Source: Elysia chlorotica
Lineage: Eukaryota; Mollusca; Gastropoda; Plakobranchidae
NCBI GenBank assembly: GCA_003991915.1
Contig: RQTK01000164.1
Coordinates: forward strand, 156,830-220,829
Length of the DNA stretch: 64,000 bases
Direction: 5' to 3'
How positions within the stretch are numbered: the first letter of the stretch is position 1; each line of letters begins with the position of its first letter. Under the pieces are notes generated by a model. That model worked only from the letters and a program-made list of their open reading frames with translations. It was not told the origin of the DNA and did not search any database. Of the stretch, positions 48,901 to 62,184 are shown piece by piece. The position numbers were made by a program, and so were the translations under genes.

Positions 48901-49678
48901 ACATGATGCAAACAAATTGTCTAATTTGTCATTAAACATGTTTCACTCTTTCTGTCAGTGTGTCTGTCATTGTCTCTGTATCTCTTTCTCTCTTCTTTTT
49001 TTCTTTTACAACTCTACAAATTACTTGTCTCTTTCCTCCTTTACTTCTTTTATGTATCTCTATCTTTGCTCTATCTTCATCTTTTACCACCAATGAATGT
49101 TTTTACATCTCTCTGTTTCTTCTAACATCTAACATAAAATTACAAAGTTTTAGTGTTAAATCTGATTTTTTCAAATTATTTAACAAAAAAGGTATTTAGT
49201 AACTAATGTTAAAAGTCCTACACATAACAAAATCATGCATTATTATCTTTACCAGCTGGGCTCTTGACAAAAGATCCGAGAAAGAGAGAACGTAAAAAAC
49301 CTGGACAACAGGGGGCAAGAAGGAAATTTACATGGTAAATGCTGACTTCAATAAGAAATATTTCCAAATATTTTTATGACAAGAGTATTGCTTCAAAAAA
49401 GATCACAATAATTTGCTTTATTTTTTTAAATATCTTGAAATTTAATATCACATTGTTTATCTAATTTATGGAATTGTATTTCTGTAAATATGATAATACG
49501 ATATTTTATTTAAGATAATGACAATGCATTCTGTAAAAATAAACAAAAAAGAATTAGTCAAAGCTATGAAAATGATAAGGAAAGCCTAATATTTTGTGTG
49601 TGCATAAAGAAAGGTTAGTTTTTCTCTAATTACATTTTCTCATTTTGTTTCTTCTATTCTTGCAGGAAAAAGAGATAG
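33966..49678 (+). CDS. MRPS9: Mitochondrial small ribosomal subunit protein uS9m
   Basis: Component of the mitochondrial ribosome small subunit; the conserved basic C-terminal tail reaches toward the decoding centre. Exons: 33966-34055, 38092-38251, 39193-39296, 40260-40322, 40559-40589, 41063-41142, 43585-43673 or 44144-44232, 44730-44805, 45055-45180, 46196-46238, 46635-46740, 48699-48868, 49256-49334, 49666-49678. All junctions are GT-AG and phases agree, giving 409 aa (human 396). The N-terminus ([20 protein letters not shown]) is a plausible mitochondrial presequence with an in-frame TAA 18 nt upstream. Diagnostic blocks: '[18 protein letters not shown]', '[14 protein letters not shown]', '[15 protein letters not shown]', and the end 'RKFTWKKR'. 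The usual GGGRSAQAGA loop reads GGPTGQAGA. Intron 1 is 4 kb and repeat-filled. Exon 7 is duplicated. Confidence 0.97.
34905..35475. mobile_element. Dispersed repeat copy, inverted relative to 54380-54985
   Basis: Shares long stretches with the reverse complement of 54380-54985, for example 'aggtgtgaagtctggtttctt', 'cgatgagtctttga', 'ggagcagggcagatgta' and 'gagcgctgctg'. The repeat is about 0.55 kb and lies in MRPS9 intron 1. It has no coding capacity. Class unknown; probably a non-autonomous element. Confidence 0.75.
35460..37370. repeat. Diverged tandem duplication, unit about 0.85-1 kb
   Basis: Blocks recur in the same order in about 35480-36260 and 36310-37360: 'cataggttta.gtgg.cataat', 'gaagtgtaaaa', 'agtatgtgggt', 'gagttttagc', 'cgtgggttcc'. 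Divergence is substantial. Located in MRPS9 intron 1; may be two copies of one old element. A MITE copy sits inside the first unit (35771-35904). Confidence 0.65.
35771..35904. mobile_element. Short MITE, second copy of the 12572 family
   Basis: Inverted relative to 12572-12698 and homologous along most of its length ('actctttaagcc', 'atgcccattccatgttttga', 'tttaaagagtta'). Confidence 0.7.
38834..38903. repeat. Small AT-rich tandem duplication
   Basis: The unit 'tatttatctccctcgcatat' with flanking AT dinucleotides appears twice, about 40 bp apart, in MRPS9 intron 2. Confidence 0.8.
39337..39791. mobile_element. pogo/Tigger-like MITE with TA target duplications
   Basis: A 455 bp element bounded by inverted ends 'cagtggaaacctcgtaattc' and, reversed, 'cagtggaaacctcacaaaat', and by TA on both sides (39335-39336, 39792-39793). 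Internal sub-repeats of 'cgaattaagagaat' are present. The CAGTGGAAACCTCG-type end and TA target are typical of Tc1/mariner superfamily pogo elements. No transposase frame, so non-autonomous. Sits in MRPS9 intron 3. Confidence 0.88.
40643..40765 (-). mobile_element. SINE fragment
   Basis: Diverged minus-oriented copy of the AACTC-tail SINE ('aacatccaacgtcagtagacgggtcccaagac' and 'gggataccaagactactgtg'), in MRPS9 intron 5. Head and tail are lost. Confidence 0.6.
41688..41846 (-). CDS. Small acidic ORF in MRPS9 intron 6, unrecognised
   Basis: A 52-codon frame from ATG to TAA on the minus strand. The peptide is Asp/Asn-rich (starts [15 protein letters not shown], ends [13 protein letters not shown]) and its composition looks more protein-like than neighbouring intron DNA. 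It lies 80 bp from the long-TIR element. Could be a remnant of a transposon gene or chance; no family recognised. Confidence 0.25.
   Translation of the reverse strand: MIDKPNLDTAYDNYDNSDMNLDIEPLNQDLDQLIGGTKSTAGVYFESVRENA
41926..43465. mobile_element. Long-TIR non-autonomous DNA element
   Basis: Terminal inverted repeats of roughly 370 bp: left arm 41926 to about 42300, right arm about 43090-43465. The outermost parts read 'gctcctattcgtcgaacttt' on the left and, reversed, 'gctcctattcgtagaacttt' on the right. Farther in, both share 'cacaagttaagctattt' and 'aaattgaatta'. Sub-terminal copies of 'gactgtcatggctgcctt' are repeated within each arm. The 0.8 kb centre is AT-rich with no transposase frame. 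Target-site duplication not certain. In MRPS9 intron 6, ending 15 bp before the first duplicated exon block. Confidence 0.85.
43480..43707 (+). repeat. MRPS9 exon-7 duplication, copy A
   Basis: A 228 bp block holding 105 bp of upstream intron, the 89 nt exon (43585-43673) and its donor. Nearly identical to 44041-44264. The exon begins after 'gtggctgaaaag' and ends before 'gtgaga'. Confidence 0.92.
44041..44264 (+). repeat. MRPS9 exon-7 duplication, copy B
   Basis: A 224 bp block. Its 89 nt exon (44144-44232) differs from copy A by one synonymous change (GCT to GCG, Ala). Both splice sites are intact. Joining A to B would read TTG AAA TAA and stop at once, so only one can be used per transcript. 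Confidence 0.92.
48310..48545 (+). mobile_element. tRNA-derived SINE, plus orientation
   Basis: Very clear tRNA-like head: 'ctggcgcaagtggtagagcg' then 'ttggcctcccaatgaggatg', with a degenerate B box ('gatttgattccc'). The body matches the AACTC-tail SINE family ('gagacaagccctggtatccc', 'gtggcagcacgtaaaattgt'). In MRPS9 intron 11. Confidence 0.8.
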
Positions 49679-49781
49679 CATTGGTTACCACTGGTTCCAC
49701 TGTACAATGAGTGCTGTTGGAGCTCACTTGTTTATCTTTTTTTTTTAATTATGCTAGTGCAAATGTGATTTTTTTTAAAGA

Positions 49782-49787
49782 AATAAA
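49782..49787 (+). terminator. MRPS9: MRPS9 polyadenylation signal AATAAA
   Basis: Canonical hexamer 104 nt after the MRPS9 stop codon, followed by GGAAAAGG and a T-rich stretch. It is the first such signal downstream. Confidence 0.7.
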
Positions 49788-50162
49788 GTTGGAAAAGGAA
49801 TATAATTCACCATTTTATTTCATCTTGTCTATCACTGTGTTCAGACTGAGGAATTGAAATCATTACATGCATTGTATATAATTTGTTTGATTAGAAGTAT
49901 ACCACAAATAATATCTAATGCTTAACACTACCTTGCCAAAATGACATATTGTGGCAGATAAGGTAAGTCAGGAACAGAATGTAACTCTGTAAAAAAAAAT
50001 TCGTTGGTGGCATGATATGGCGTCACTGAGCTAGAAAAATGGCAGATCTCATTAATTTTGATTTTCACTTCAAATCTCTATTCATTTTTTTTAACAAAAT
50101 GTTATTCGTGTGTTATTACATGTAGTTCAGATTCTTCTATTGTTTTTTTAAGTTAGATAAAA

Positions 50163-50485
50163 AAATGTTTTTTCTTTCTCTCTCTTTTTATTTTCCTTCT
50201 CTCCTTTCTCTCTCTTTTTATTTTCCTTCTCTCCTCCTATCTCTGTCTCTTTCTTTAATTTCTCACTCTCGCCCCCTCTCTGTCTTTTCTCTCTACCTCT
50301 TCTCTATCACAATATTTCTTCTTTTTCTCCTCTTTCCTTTCTTTTTCTTTCAGTCTCTCTCACCCTCTATATTTCCATTTCTTTCTATCTCTCTTTCTCC
50401 GAACTCTTTCCTATCCCTCCCTCTCTTTATATTTTTCTTTCCTTCTTTCTCTCTTTTCTTTCTTTATTTCTCTCTCTCTCTCCAT
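50163..50485. repeat. Polypyrimidine (CT-rich) tract
   Basis: About 320 bp almost purely C and T on the plus strand, including two direct copies of 'tctctctttttattttcctt'. Frames across it give poly-Ser/Phe/Leu peptides that are artefacts. Possible triplex-forming sequence. Confidence 0.9.
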
Positions 50486-50619
50486 GAATTTGTTGCGCAA
50501 ACTCCCAGCACCTGTAACTGTAGTGGCTGGAAAATCAAAGAGGCTGTCTCCTCTAGATTGAGAATCATAGGTGGGCACAATCGTTTAGTTACGAGGGACT
50601 GGGCTTCCAATCACTGAAG

Positions 50620-52770
50620 AGTAGGTGGGACTTAAACAATTATGCATTTAAGGAAACAAAAGAACTAATTCAAGAATTGGAGTATCAACGCGTGGGTCAT
50701 AGTTTTTCCAGCTTTTCATAACAAAGATCCAGCAATCCTGTACCAATTAAAACACAAGTTATCCAGATACCTCCCATTCAGTTACCCCAGGGCCCCTCAA
50801 TATCTGTCAGCTCAACAGATGATGTAATGGATTATGTAATGTTGGCAATTACCCTGTGAGATTAGGAGTGAATTTGATGTCCACTGCTTCGTGAAATAAT
50901 ACTCTAGTATCTTTCCATCTAAGAATCATTACATTTGATTGTGAACTTGTGCAGATATAAATTACTTTAAACTTTTTAAAGCAGGTAGTAATTTCAGACA
51001 TTTAATCATGAAATAACCCTTTTTCAATAGTATATTTTTCCTGTGTATAAGATGTTATGAAAAACAAAATTTACCTGACATTAAAATTTGAAACCTCGCT
51101 TATTACTAAATTCTGCGCAAATCAATTCTGACTGTGACATAGCTGTGAGCGCAGGTAAATTTTGTGGCCAACAGGGCCTGATTGACTGATGCATGTCCCG
51201 GTGGGCGTCGTTAATGGGTGTTTGCTGGGTAGCCCAACAGATAAACTATAAGTTGGGTAATTTGTCGTCGTGACCTGTTAATACATCCAGTTAAGATATT
51301 GCCATTAAAGATAGATCTATGGATATCATTCATATTCGGTAACAACTTTCTTATTTCACATGTAAAATGAATCCATCTATGTTTAAGATAAAGACCCATT
51401 CAACCATTTGTCATTTTCATTGATATTTCTTGTTTCAATCATAAAAGTTTTGTTGAGATCTTAGTCTCTGAAAGGGTTTAAGTTAAGTTTCTGTATGGCA
51501 ATAGGTTTCTCATTTTTCAAAAGTGTAGCACATTGGGCATAATTTTATGGAAAGATACTAATAAAGAAACATTGAAAGGGGGAATTGAATGAGCTAAGTG
51601 TCCATGTTGAACCCAATTTTGCATAGCTATATAAATGAAATATTGAATGGAAAAATAAGAAACAATTGTGTAAGTGTAACTAAGAGAAGAAATTTTATTG
51701 TCAACTGTAATCACCTTTTAACTCTTTACGTAAGCATGCAGGCTTAAACTTTAAGTTAAAGAGTTAATTTATTAGGCTGAAACAACAAACACAGAACAAA
51801 CAAATTAACATCAATGTGCAAACAAATTAAGGTCGTAATAAAAACACAAATTGAATTTCAATATCAACTGTGTTCTGAATATAATTATACAAAATCAAGA
51901 CTAGTTTATATATTATAATAAATGAAAAAAGCACAGAGAAAGAATAAAATAGTCATACTGCGGGTACATGTATTTATCTAATCTAAATCAATAAGTGTTC
52001 TTGAAAACAATTTCCTGCATTTCTATTGCGTAATTTTATTTCTAAATGCTAGGTCCATCTATTTTAGAAAAAGTACATGTAGTGACATCTTCTGATCTCT
52101 GTTTTAAGTTTAAAATAAAACAAATATGTTGAAGGAAAATAAATTGATGTGTGGTAAGCAGACAAACAAAATCATAGGTGATAAACATTATAATTACTGC
52201 ATGAACATTTTGTTTTTAAATTGTATTCTTCTCCACTATACATATACTAATCAAAATATATAGATAACGCGAGATATATGATACAAACTGGAAAAAAGAT
52301 TCCTTTAAAACATCACAGGTAATTTATTTTAATGATTATTAATGTACAAAGATCGGGGAGACATTTTTTTTTTCAATCACCTCAAGTCAAGAAAAGCTTT
52401 CTCTAATAAAAAACCCAAACCATAATCAAAGAGATGACACCACCTTTTTTTGACAATATAAGATTCTTAAATTGTCTGTGTTTAGACTGAAATGTTTCCT
52501 ATGTGGTAAGAACAAATGGAAGCTTTTTTTCTTTTTTTCAGTCATCATTTTTGTTTTTTAAATATAGGAGCTTCTAAAGTTAATATGTGTTTTACCCTTA
52601 TTTTCAATTGATCAAAATTTATTTGGGTTCATTGTTTTAATAAATGGAGGCAATAATGCAATTAGGCCTTAGGATTGCAAAAAATCTGTTCAGGAATAGA
52701 TAACATTCTAGAATATACTCTTTCAAAACTCTTGAAAGCCAAAACATCTGTTGTTGCCTTTGATATAAAA
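50620..52770. other. Intergenic, no gene seen
   Basis: AT-rich sequence downstream of MRPS9. It includes a short inverted pair 'ttaactctttacg' … 'ttaaagagttaat' at 51718-51767 resembling ends of the TTAACTCTTTAA MITE. No supported exon. Confidence 0.5.
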
Positions 52771-52778
52771 AATTTCAA

Positions 52779-53087
52779 ACTTATTAATTAAAGCAATATA
52801 CAATAACAAAGCTTACTACAATTAATATGTACTAAAAAAATATTTCATAAATACTTAAGGACATCACTAATACGCACAGGTAAATATGTAAACATATTTG
52901 TTAAAACAACTTATTACCTGACTTTGGCAGATCATAAAAAATGTCACTTATTAATTAAAGCAATATACAATAACAAAGCTTACTACAATTAGTATGTACT
53001 AAAAAAATATTTCATACATACTTAAGGACATCACTAATACGCACAGGTAAATATGTAAACATATTTGTTAAAACAACTTATTACCTG
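52779..53087. repeat. Recent tandem duplication, 142 bp unit, 167 bp period
   Basis: 52779-52920 and 52946-53087 are identical except for about two substitutions, with a 25 bp spacer. Confidence 0.93.
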
Positions 53088-54059
53088 TATAATAGTGATT
53101 AAACGACTGGGCTATATCGGGCAATATCATTTTTTGGGGGGTATTTATTTTTATTTTTTTAAGGATTCTGTTTTCATCTTTTCAGTTTTTCTATATCTAT
53201 AGTGAAATAAAGAATGCTGAGCATTCCTCTGTCTAAAAACCTACATCTTAGAGCAGATTAAGACACTGTTACCGTATGATAGTGCTTTTCACAATGCCAG
53301 TTTCAAAGAGATTAATATTTTCACTACCAATGTATGCAATAAAAATCACAACGACAAAACTTTAAGGGAAGGAAGTAAGGATTATATAAAAATTTATACA
53401 CAAATATTTTAATAAATTAGCAGAAATAAGTTAACCCACGCTGTGCTTTAAAGGCCAGCCAACGTCCCGGTGGCTAGTCTGAGTCTGGTAGTGGTACGGG
53501 TGACTGGGGCAGAAAAAATGGATGGCGGCAGTACTGTTCACCTGGTTAACAGATGCTCTGAATGTTGCACTGTTATCATCGATATTTTTTTTCAATATGT
53601 CTAGTTATAAGTTCATATAGAGATTCAGGCTATGATCAGAGATATAACCGTCATATTGTGTGTGGGGGGCCGAGAATTCGTCAAACTATTCATTGATTCC
53701 ATTGGTTATAATGACTCATAAAGTGCGTGTGTGGTCAGCAAAAAGTGTTACATGAATGCGGGACTGACTAACACTACGGACAAGTGTGAATATTGAGGTG
53801 TGGCTGCAAAGTCTGCAGTGCCTTGTGGGGTCTTTGAGTAAAGATGTTAAATCATAGTGACAGTTTGTCCAATTTATATACATTTATAAAGAATTTAAAA
53901 AAAAACTTGAATGTGCATTTAGTGAAGATGAGTGGTTATTTATTTTTTTGCTCTATGACACTGCCTAAGTTTCCTTTAGTTAGAAAGAAGAAATTGGACA
54001 CTAGGTGAGTGCATGTTGTACATGTCTACCAGGATCAATGAATGAGTTATAGTTCATTG

Positions 54060-54131
54060 TCCAATACACCATAGTGTCGATTAGTCAGGTCAGGGAAAAT
54101 AGATACCCTTCATCCTGAAATTGGTCACATC

Positions 54132-54175
<44 letters not shown>

Positions 54176-54365
54176 TAGATGTCATACACCAGATCCTTGC
54201 ATTTATTGGTTATATCAGATAGAGGAGATGCATACCCCATATCGCTGACTGGACAAGTTAGAGAGAGTAGATGTCATACACCTGACCTTGCGTCTATTGG
54301 TCATATCAAATAGAGGAGCTGCCACACCCCACACTGCTGATTAGTCAGGGAGAGTAGATGTCAAT
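54060..54365. repeat. Diverged tandem repeat with embedded (GA)n
   Basis: About three units of roughly 95 bp sharing 'gtagatgtcatacacc', 'attggt.atatcagatagagga' and 'agtcaggga', plus a perfect GA repeat at 54135-54172. Confidence 0.7.
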
Positions 54366-54379
54366 TTTTACTCTCTTGT

Positions 54380-54985
54380 TTGATACGTGATCACAAACTA
54401 CAGATTGTTTTCATCTCCCCTTGATAGAGACTTGAGCAGAGGCAAAACTTATTTTCTTACATCTGCCCTGCTCCCTTAGTGTTTCATCTCAACCACTATA
54501 GACAAAGGACATTGTTCTCAAATCATAAAATAGCTCAAAGACTCATCGTTCAAACAATGTAGCAGTATAAATACCAAAGATACCATCCACTAGTCAGTAA
54601 CTTCGAACAATAATCGCGTAAAAAGCAAACATATCAAGAAACCAGACTTCACACCTCGATGTCCGCCTGTTTGCTTCACCATACTTCAAATCTTTCACAT
54701 AAGACGGATGGAGCAGACACCGAGAGCTACCCCTTAATGTCAATGCGCAGCAGCGCTCCCAAGCTCCCAACTAAAGCCCCCTCCCCCAAGAGCCAGTTCA
54801 CATATTGGAGAGTTTCTCGCGCGATAGAAAAAGGAGAAATAAAGGATGAATGAAGGCCTGCTACCAGTGGCAATTTCTCTGCACCCCGCAGTGCCTAGTT
54901 GGGAGTGAAGTGGCCACGAGCGGAATCAGTAGTTCTCTTACAGAGAGGCAGTCAAGTTACGCCCTGCGCTTAATGGGTTAAATTT
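54380..54985. mobile_element. Dispersed repeat copy, inverted relative to 34905-35475
   Basis: Homologous to the MRPS9 intron-1 copy in opposite orientation, ending at 'cgcttaatgggttaaa'. Encodes nothing recognisable. Lies between MRPS9 and TMEM50. Confidence 0.75.
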
Positions 54986-55313
54986 CTCACATACATAAAG
55001 CAAAGAGGAGACACTCAAAAATGTCAATCATAAGGGTGTTTCAGAGAAAGAAAAAAAATCATAGAGATTTCTTTTCAAAGCAGATTATGACACAAGTGGT
55101 TCTTGAAATTAGAAAAGGAGATTAACATGTAACAAATGTAAAACTTGATGTCGAGAACTTGTGTTATACAATGAGAAATATCATGAACACACTGATGCTA
55201 ATTGTACATCACAACAAACCAATTGCAGCAAAATTTTAAAAAAATGCATGCTGGACAAACTGCTAATTTGTCTCCATTTTTTCTTTGAAAAATAGGCCGG
55301 GTTGTCTTTTCAT

Positions 55314-57642
<2,329 letters not shown>

Positions 57643-59680
57643 GATGCTGCTGATGAAATAAAATATTTTATGCTTCATGAAATGAATAAAAAAAAAACAA
57701 CAACAAAGAAATGATAGAATTATCCTCAAGAAAAAATCAATTCGAATTTGAAAGTTCCTAAAAGTGCTCATATTGTAATTTTATTGAGAAAAGTTAGATG
57801 ACAGAATGTGCATACATGTATACATTGTAAACATTTTATAGAATTCACCATCTAATGTTCATGATCCCTTATCCATGTTAAGATTCATGATACTCATTTA
57901 AGTGAAGGTCCATCATATTCAAAGGTATGCATGTACATATCCATTAAAACTAAAGACTAAAATCAATGGCACACATGGTCTCCGCCTAAGAACATGCCCC
58001 TCAGGAGACAAGACAAGCAGGTTCTTACTGTAGGAGAAGAAAATGTGCATTGGTGTCAGTAAATAAGTAATCAGTCCTTAAAAAAATAGTCATCTGTGCT
58101 TAATTTTGTGTATGAATTGATGGGTTTTGTTTGTGATCTTTTAAAATCTGTCTTTAGTTCGCTATTGAATTAAAGGCACTCACACTTGTGATATATATCC
58201 GTCTTTAGAATGCATTGATTTGATAAGAAAAGTATTCTTAAGTTTAAGAGAAAACAAATACCTCTCTTAGTTGAAAGTTTTTGTTTCTATTGAAAAAAAC
58301 AGTCAGAGGTACATACTGACTGACACTGACTCAAACAATACAAAAAAGCAGCGATCCAACCCGTAGCTCTCTCAAGAGAGGGACAGAAAGAGATCTAGGG
58401 GGCGAGAGTGAGAAAGAAAAAAAAAGAGAGAGAGAGAGAGAGAGAACACCTGTTCAGAGTCTGTATATGATCTGTTGAGCTACCAAAAGGAGTGGTGGGC
58501 AAGATAAAAAATTTTTAGATGCTTGTTGACTGATCAGGTCTCATTTACTCCTCAGTGATTGGATGCAGGTCTACCCACTCTCGTAAACAATTGCTGAACA
58601 CCTATAGAAATTTTTATCGGGTGCAGGTCCTTTTTACAGAGGGAGGGATTTCTAAGGTCCGTCTGATGTTAACATCTCAATGTAAAACTCTTCGAGTTGC
58701 CTGACTGACTCAAAGGCGCAGCAAGGCGGTGTAAGGAAGATTTCTCTGATCTTCTTACTTGGCCCTAGCCTACTGCCTAGCCTAGACCAGTTGGTGAGTT
58801 GCAAATGTAAAATTTGGAAAAAAAAAAACACTGCATGAAGTGTTTACAAAAATTTGCCTGAAACCATATTCGATAAACAGGCAAAACACTATATAAGATC
58901 CAAGCCTAGATCTATCTAGATGTACGTCTTATATAGACTATCACTGCTATTCAAGCATTTTATAGCCTAGATCATGATGTTCTGCGTTACTTCTCATGAC
59001 ACAGAACACTAGTTAAACTAAGAGGTATTATTAAGGATTGCAATCTGAATTTTAGCTGATTCAGAGAAGGAGTCAAGTGATAGAATCTACGTTCCTAAGC
59101 TTTGATAGCCTACCTTCCTGGTTTGATTGATCCTCTAGAGTCACACTCACAGGTCCCTGTCCTTGTATGTGTATGAGTTGACGATACTTTTACAACACTA
59201 TTATTCTAGATTCTAGATCAAATCTAGTTTTTGGAGGTGAACCAGCTGCCAACTTGTTTCGTTCCTCACATAAATTGATGTGGGTATGAATCAAGATCTA
59301 TATCTAGACTAGATCTAACTGAAAGAGTGTTTGTTCCAAGACAGTTTATGTGATCGATCTTTCACAGAAAAAAAAATTTTGCTTCCAGTTCCTCAAAGAA
59401 TAATAATAAATCTAATTTAAACTTGTTAAGGTGAAGAGTTCGAAATGTTTCTAATCCCTTTGCTAAAATCATGCTAGTTATCTACCCTTCATTGGCCCAA
59501 GAAGGTCAAATGACATCATAGTTGCTTCTTGTGTCGCACTGTGTTAGGGGTTCATATCAAGGTTCATATCAATATATATATAATATTTTTCTGTGATTCT
59601 AAAGAAATACTCATAGAGTAGTGACACTGCGCTGTATTTCTCAGCCAACAGCGGCGGGTAGGCTAGGCCTACCACGCAGT
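57643..59680. other. Upstream of TMEM50, no coding gene seen
   Basis: Probably contains the TMEM50 promoter and a non-coding first exon on the minus strand. Includes a GA-rich tract at 58375-58445 and TCTAGATCT words at 58900-59300. Confidence 0.45.
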
Positions 59681-59689
59681 TTGCACTAG

Positions 59690-59950
59690 GACCAAAACTC
59701 TAAACATTCAGATTGTAAGGTGTGTGCTCAACTGAATGACCATTCTAAAACTCATGTTTTTAAATGCCTTTGGAATATACAGAGAGACCACGGGGCTGAG
59801 GTAGTCTACGACTGGAGTGTGTGGCTTCTAGATAATGTTGATGGTTTGATCCCTTATTCCCAATTCCGACTGCCTCAGTTTTTGCCAACTGGTTTAGTGG
59901 CTAATGATTACAAAGTGCTGCATGGGTACGACTACGATACGGTGCTTTGA
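59690..59950 (+). CDS. Unidentified ORF or exon remnant
   Basis: Open frame of about 86 codons to TGA, with no ATG near its start, so probably an exon or a fragment. The peptide has a well-formed look, including 'VVYDWSVWLLDNVDGLIPYS', 'FRLPQFLPTGLVANDYKVL' and HGYDYDTVL at the end. Base composition is less AT-rich than the surroundings. A possible acceptor 'atatacag' lies inside at 59776-59783. I recognise no family; a captured gene fragment or transposon-carried exon are both possible. Confidence 0.35.
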   Translation, partial: DQNSKHSDCKVCAQLNDHSKTHVFKCLWNIQRDHGAEVVYDWSVWLLDNVDGLIPYSQFRLPQFLPTGLVANDYKVLHGYDYDTVL

Positions 59951-60124
59951 AAAGGGTGTGAAGTTTTAACCAAGATAAAGCCCATACACTGTATTTCAAT
60001 GTTACAACGCGCTTAAACCATTGACAACTAACGTCAACGCTGTTTGACATTCCTACGATTGTGATTCTTTTGTTAATTTGCCATTGAATTGTGTTTGCAA
60101 TCCTTGAAAAAGTCGCTGGAACTA

Positions 60125-60248
<124 letters not shown>

Positions 60249-60539
60249 NNNNNNNNNNNNNNNNNNNNNNNNNNNNNNNNNNNNNNNNNNNNNNNNNNNN
60301 NNNNNNNNNNNNNNNNNNNNNNNNNNNNNNNNNNNNNNNNNNNNNNNNNNNNNNNNNNNNNNNNNNNNNNNNNNNNNNNNNNNNNNNNNNNNNNNNNNNN
60401 NNNNNNNNNNNNNNNNNNNNNNNNNNNNNNNNNNNNNNNNNNNNNNNNNNNNNNNNNNNNNNNNNNNNNNNNNNNNNNNNNNNNNNNNNNNNNNNNNNNN
60501 NNNNNNNNNNNNNNNNNNNNNNNNNNNNNNNNNNNNNNN
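60249..60539. other. Assembly gap (291 N)
   Basis: Undetermined bases between a GAT repeat and an AAT repeat; the true length is unknown and probably reflects an unresolved compound microsatellite. Confidence 0.99.

Positions 60540-60597
<58 letters not shown>
60540..60597. repeat. (AAT)n microsatellite at gap edge
   Basis: About 19 AAT units directly after the gap. Confidence 0.97.
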
Positions 60598-60598
<1 letters not shown>

Positions 60599-60921
60599 TA
60601 CAAAAGATGCTAAGAAGGAAATTTCACATAGACTTTTTTTTTTTTTACATACCCTGCTACTACTTCCCGTTCTTGGCTATCAAAATCTCAAAATCATATA
60701 AAAATCATAGAAGCGCTTTTATGTTACTATTGTTAGGCAAGATTACACAGAGATTACATCGATTTTTGTTAAATGTCCAAGATGGAAGATACGGGTGTTT
60801 TTCACTAACTAAAAGTGATTTTAATGTATGTATTAAAATGACAATTATAGTGCTGTCCTTAGCATTAAATTGGTATCTCAACATTTATTGCAATAAATAC
60901 TTCAATGTTTTTGTGAATATC

Positions 60922-61154
<233 letters not shown>

Positions 61155-62184
61155 ATTTACTTTCCTTAATAGCTTTTCCGACATCTGCGTAATAAGCCAT
61201 AATGTTTCCAGATATTTCAGCCCCATAGGGAATTTCCGTTGGTATATAATTGAAAACAAATTATGGGGAAAAGAGAGAAGGCACAGTCAGGGCTATGCTT
61301 TTGATACCCTACGGGTTCGAAGAACGCAATTATAATTGTCAAATGATGTGCTTTTCTTTTTTCACCAAACGAGGACAAAAACAACAACCAAGCTAAAATA
61401 TTTTTCTTGAGCGTCAGATCAGATCGTATCCAGATCATTTTTTTAACTTTAACTTTAAGCTCAGTGGTTGTTTTTTTTTTTTCGAAAAAGTTGCTTTAGA
61501 AATCGATTTTCTAATGCAACTGTTGTATAGAGGGATATGGGCAAGCCTGACTTTGCTAATTTTTCTTATACATTGAACCACATTTCTTTTAAATATTTAT
61601 TCAAGTTATAACTTTAAGCCTCTATAATTATCGATTATAGCAAACGGTGGTAGTCAATTTAATTTTAACACGCACAATATAGGCAATTTATTAATAACAC
61701 AATCTTAATATTTATTGTTTTTAACCTAAACGTTTGAAACTAGCTGTAAATTAAAATAATATACTTTAGAAGTGCAAACAGGCAATACATTATGACCAAA
61801 GATTGTTTCTTTCTTAACCTAGGCTTTTAGCATTAGCCTACTTTTGTTCTGTAACTTTGTTCTGTTTAAGTCGCGCCATCAAAATGATATTAATTATACT
61901 TTTTTTCCCGAGTGAATAGTGAAACTGCCACTTTGCCCGATTTTTTTGAAGGCGTGAGCCGCCGTTGTTAGCCATAACCCATTGTTCCTCCTAATCTCAC
62001 AAACCCTCTTGCCTTTATATTCCCTTCTTTCTCTTTTATTTTTACTAACAATGACTCACAAACAATAGTAGACTTCTCACAATTTACCCCATCTTTCAGG
62101 AAATAATTATGTCTTTGCTCTCCGCCTCCTCTACCCCTAACTCTCCCCTTCTATTTTTCAACTTATTTGTATTAATCTATTTTT

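Noticed and set aside
50165..50617. 150-codon Ser/Leu/Phe-rich frame that could pass as a membrane protein
   Set aside because: It is a translation of a polypyrimidine tract; hydrophobicity is a by-product of CT-rich codons.
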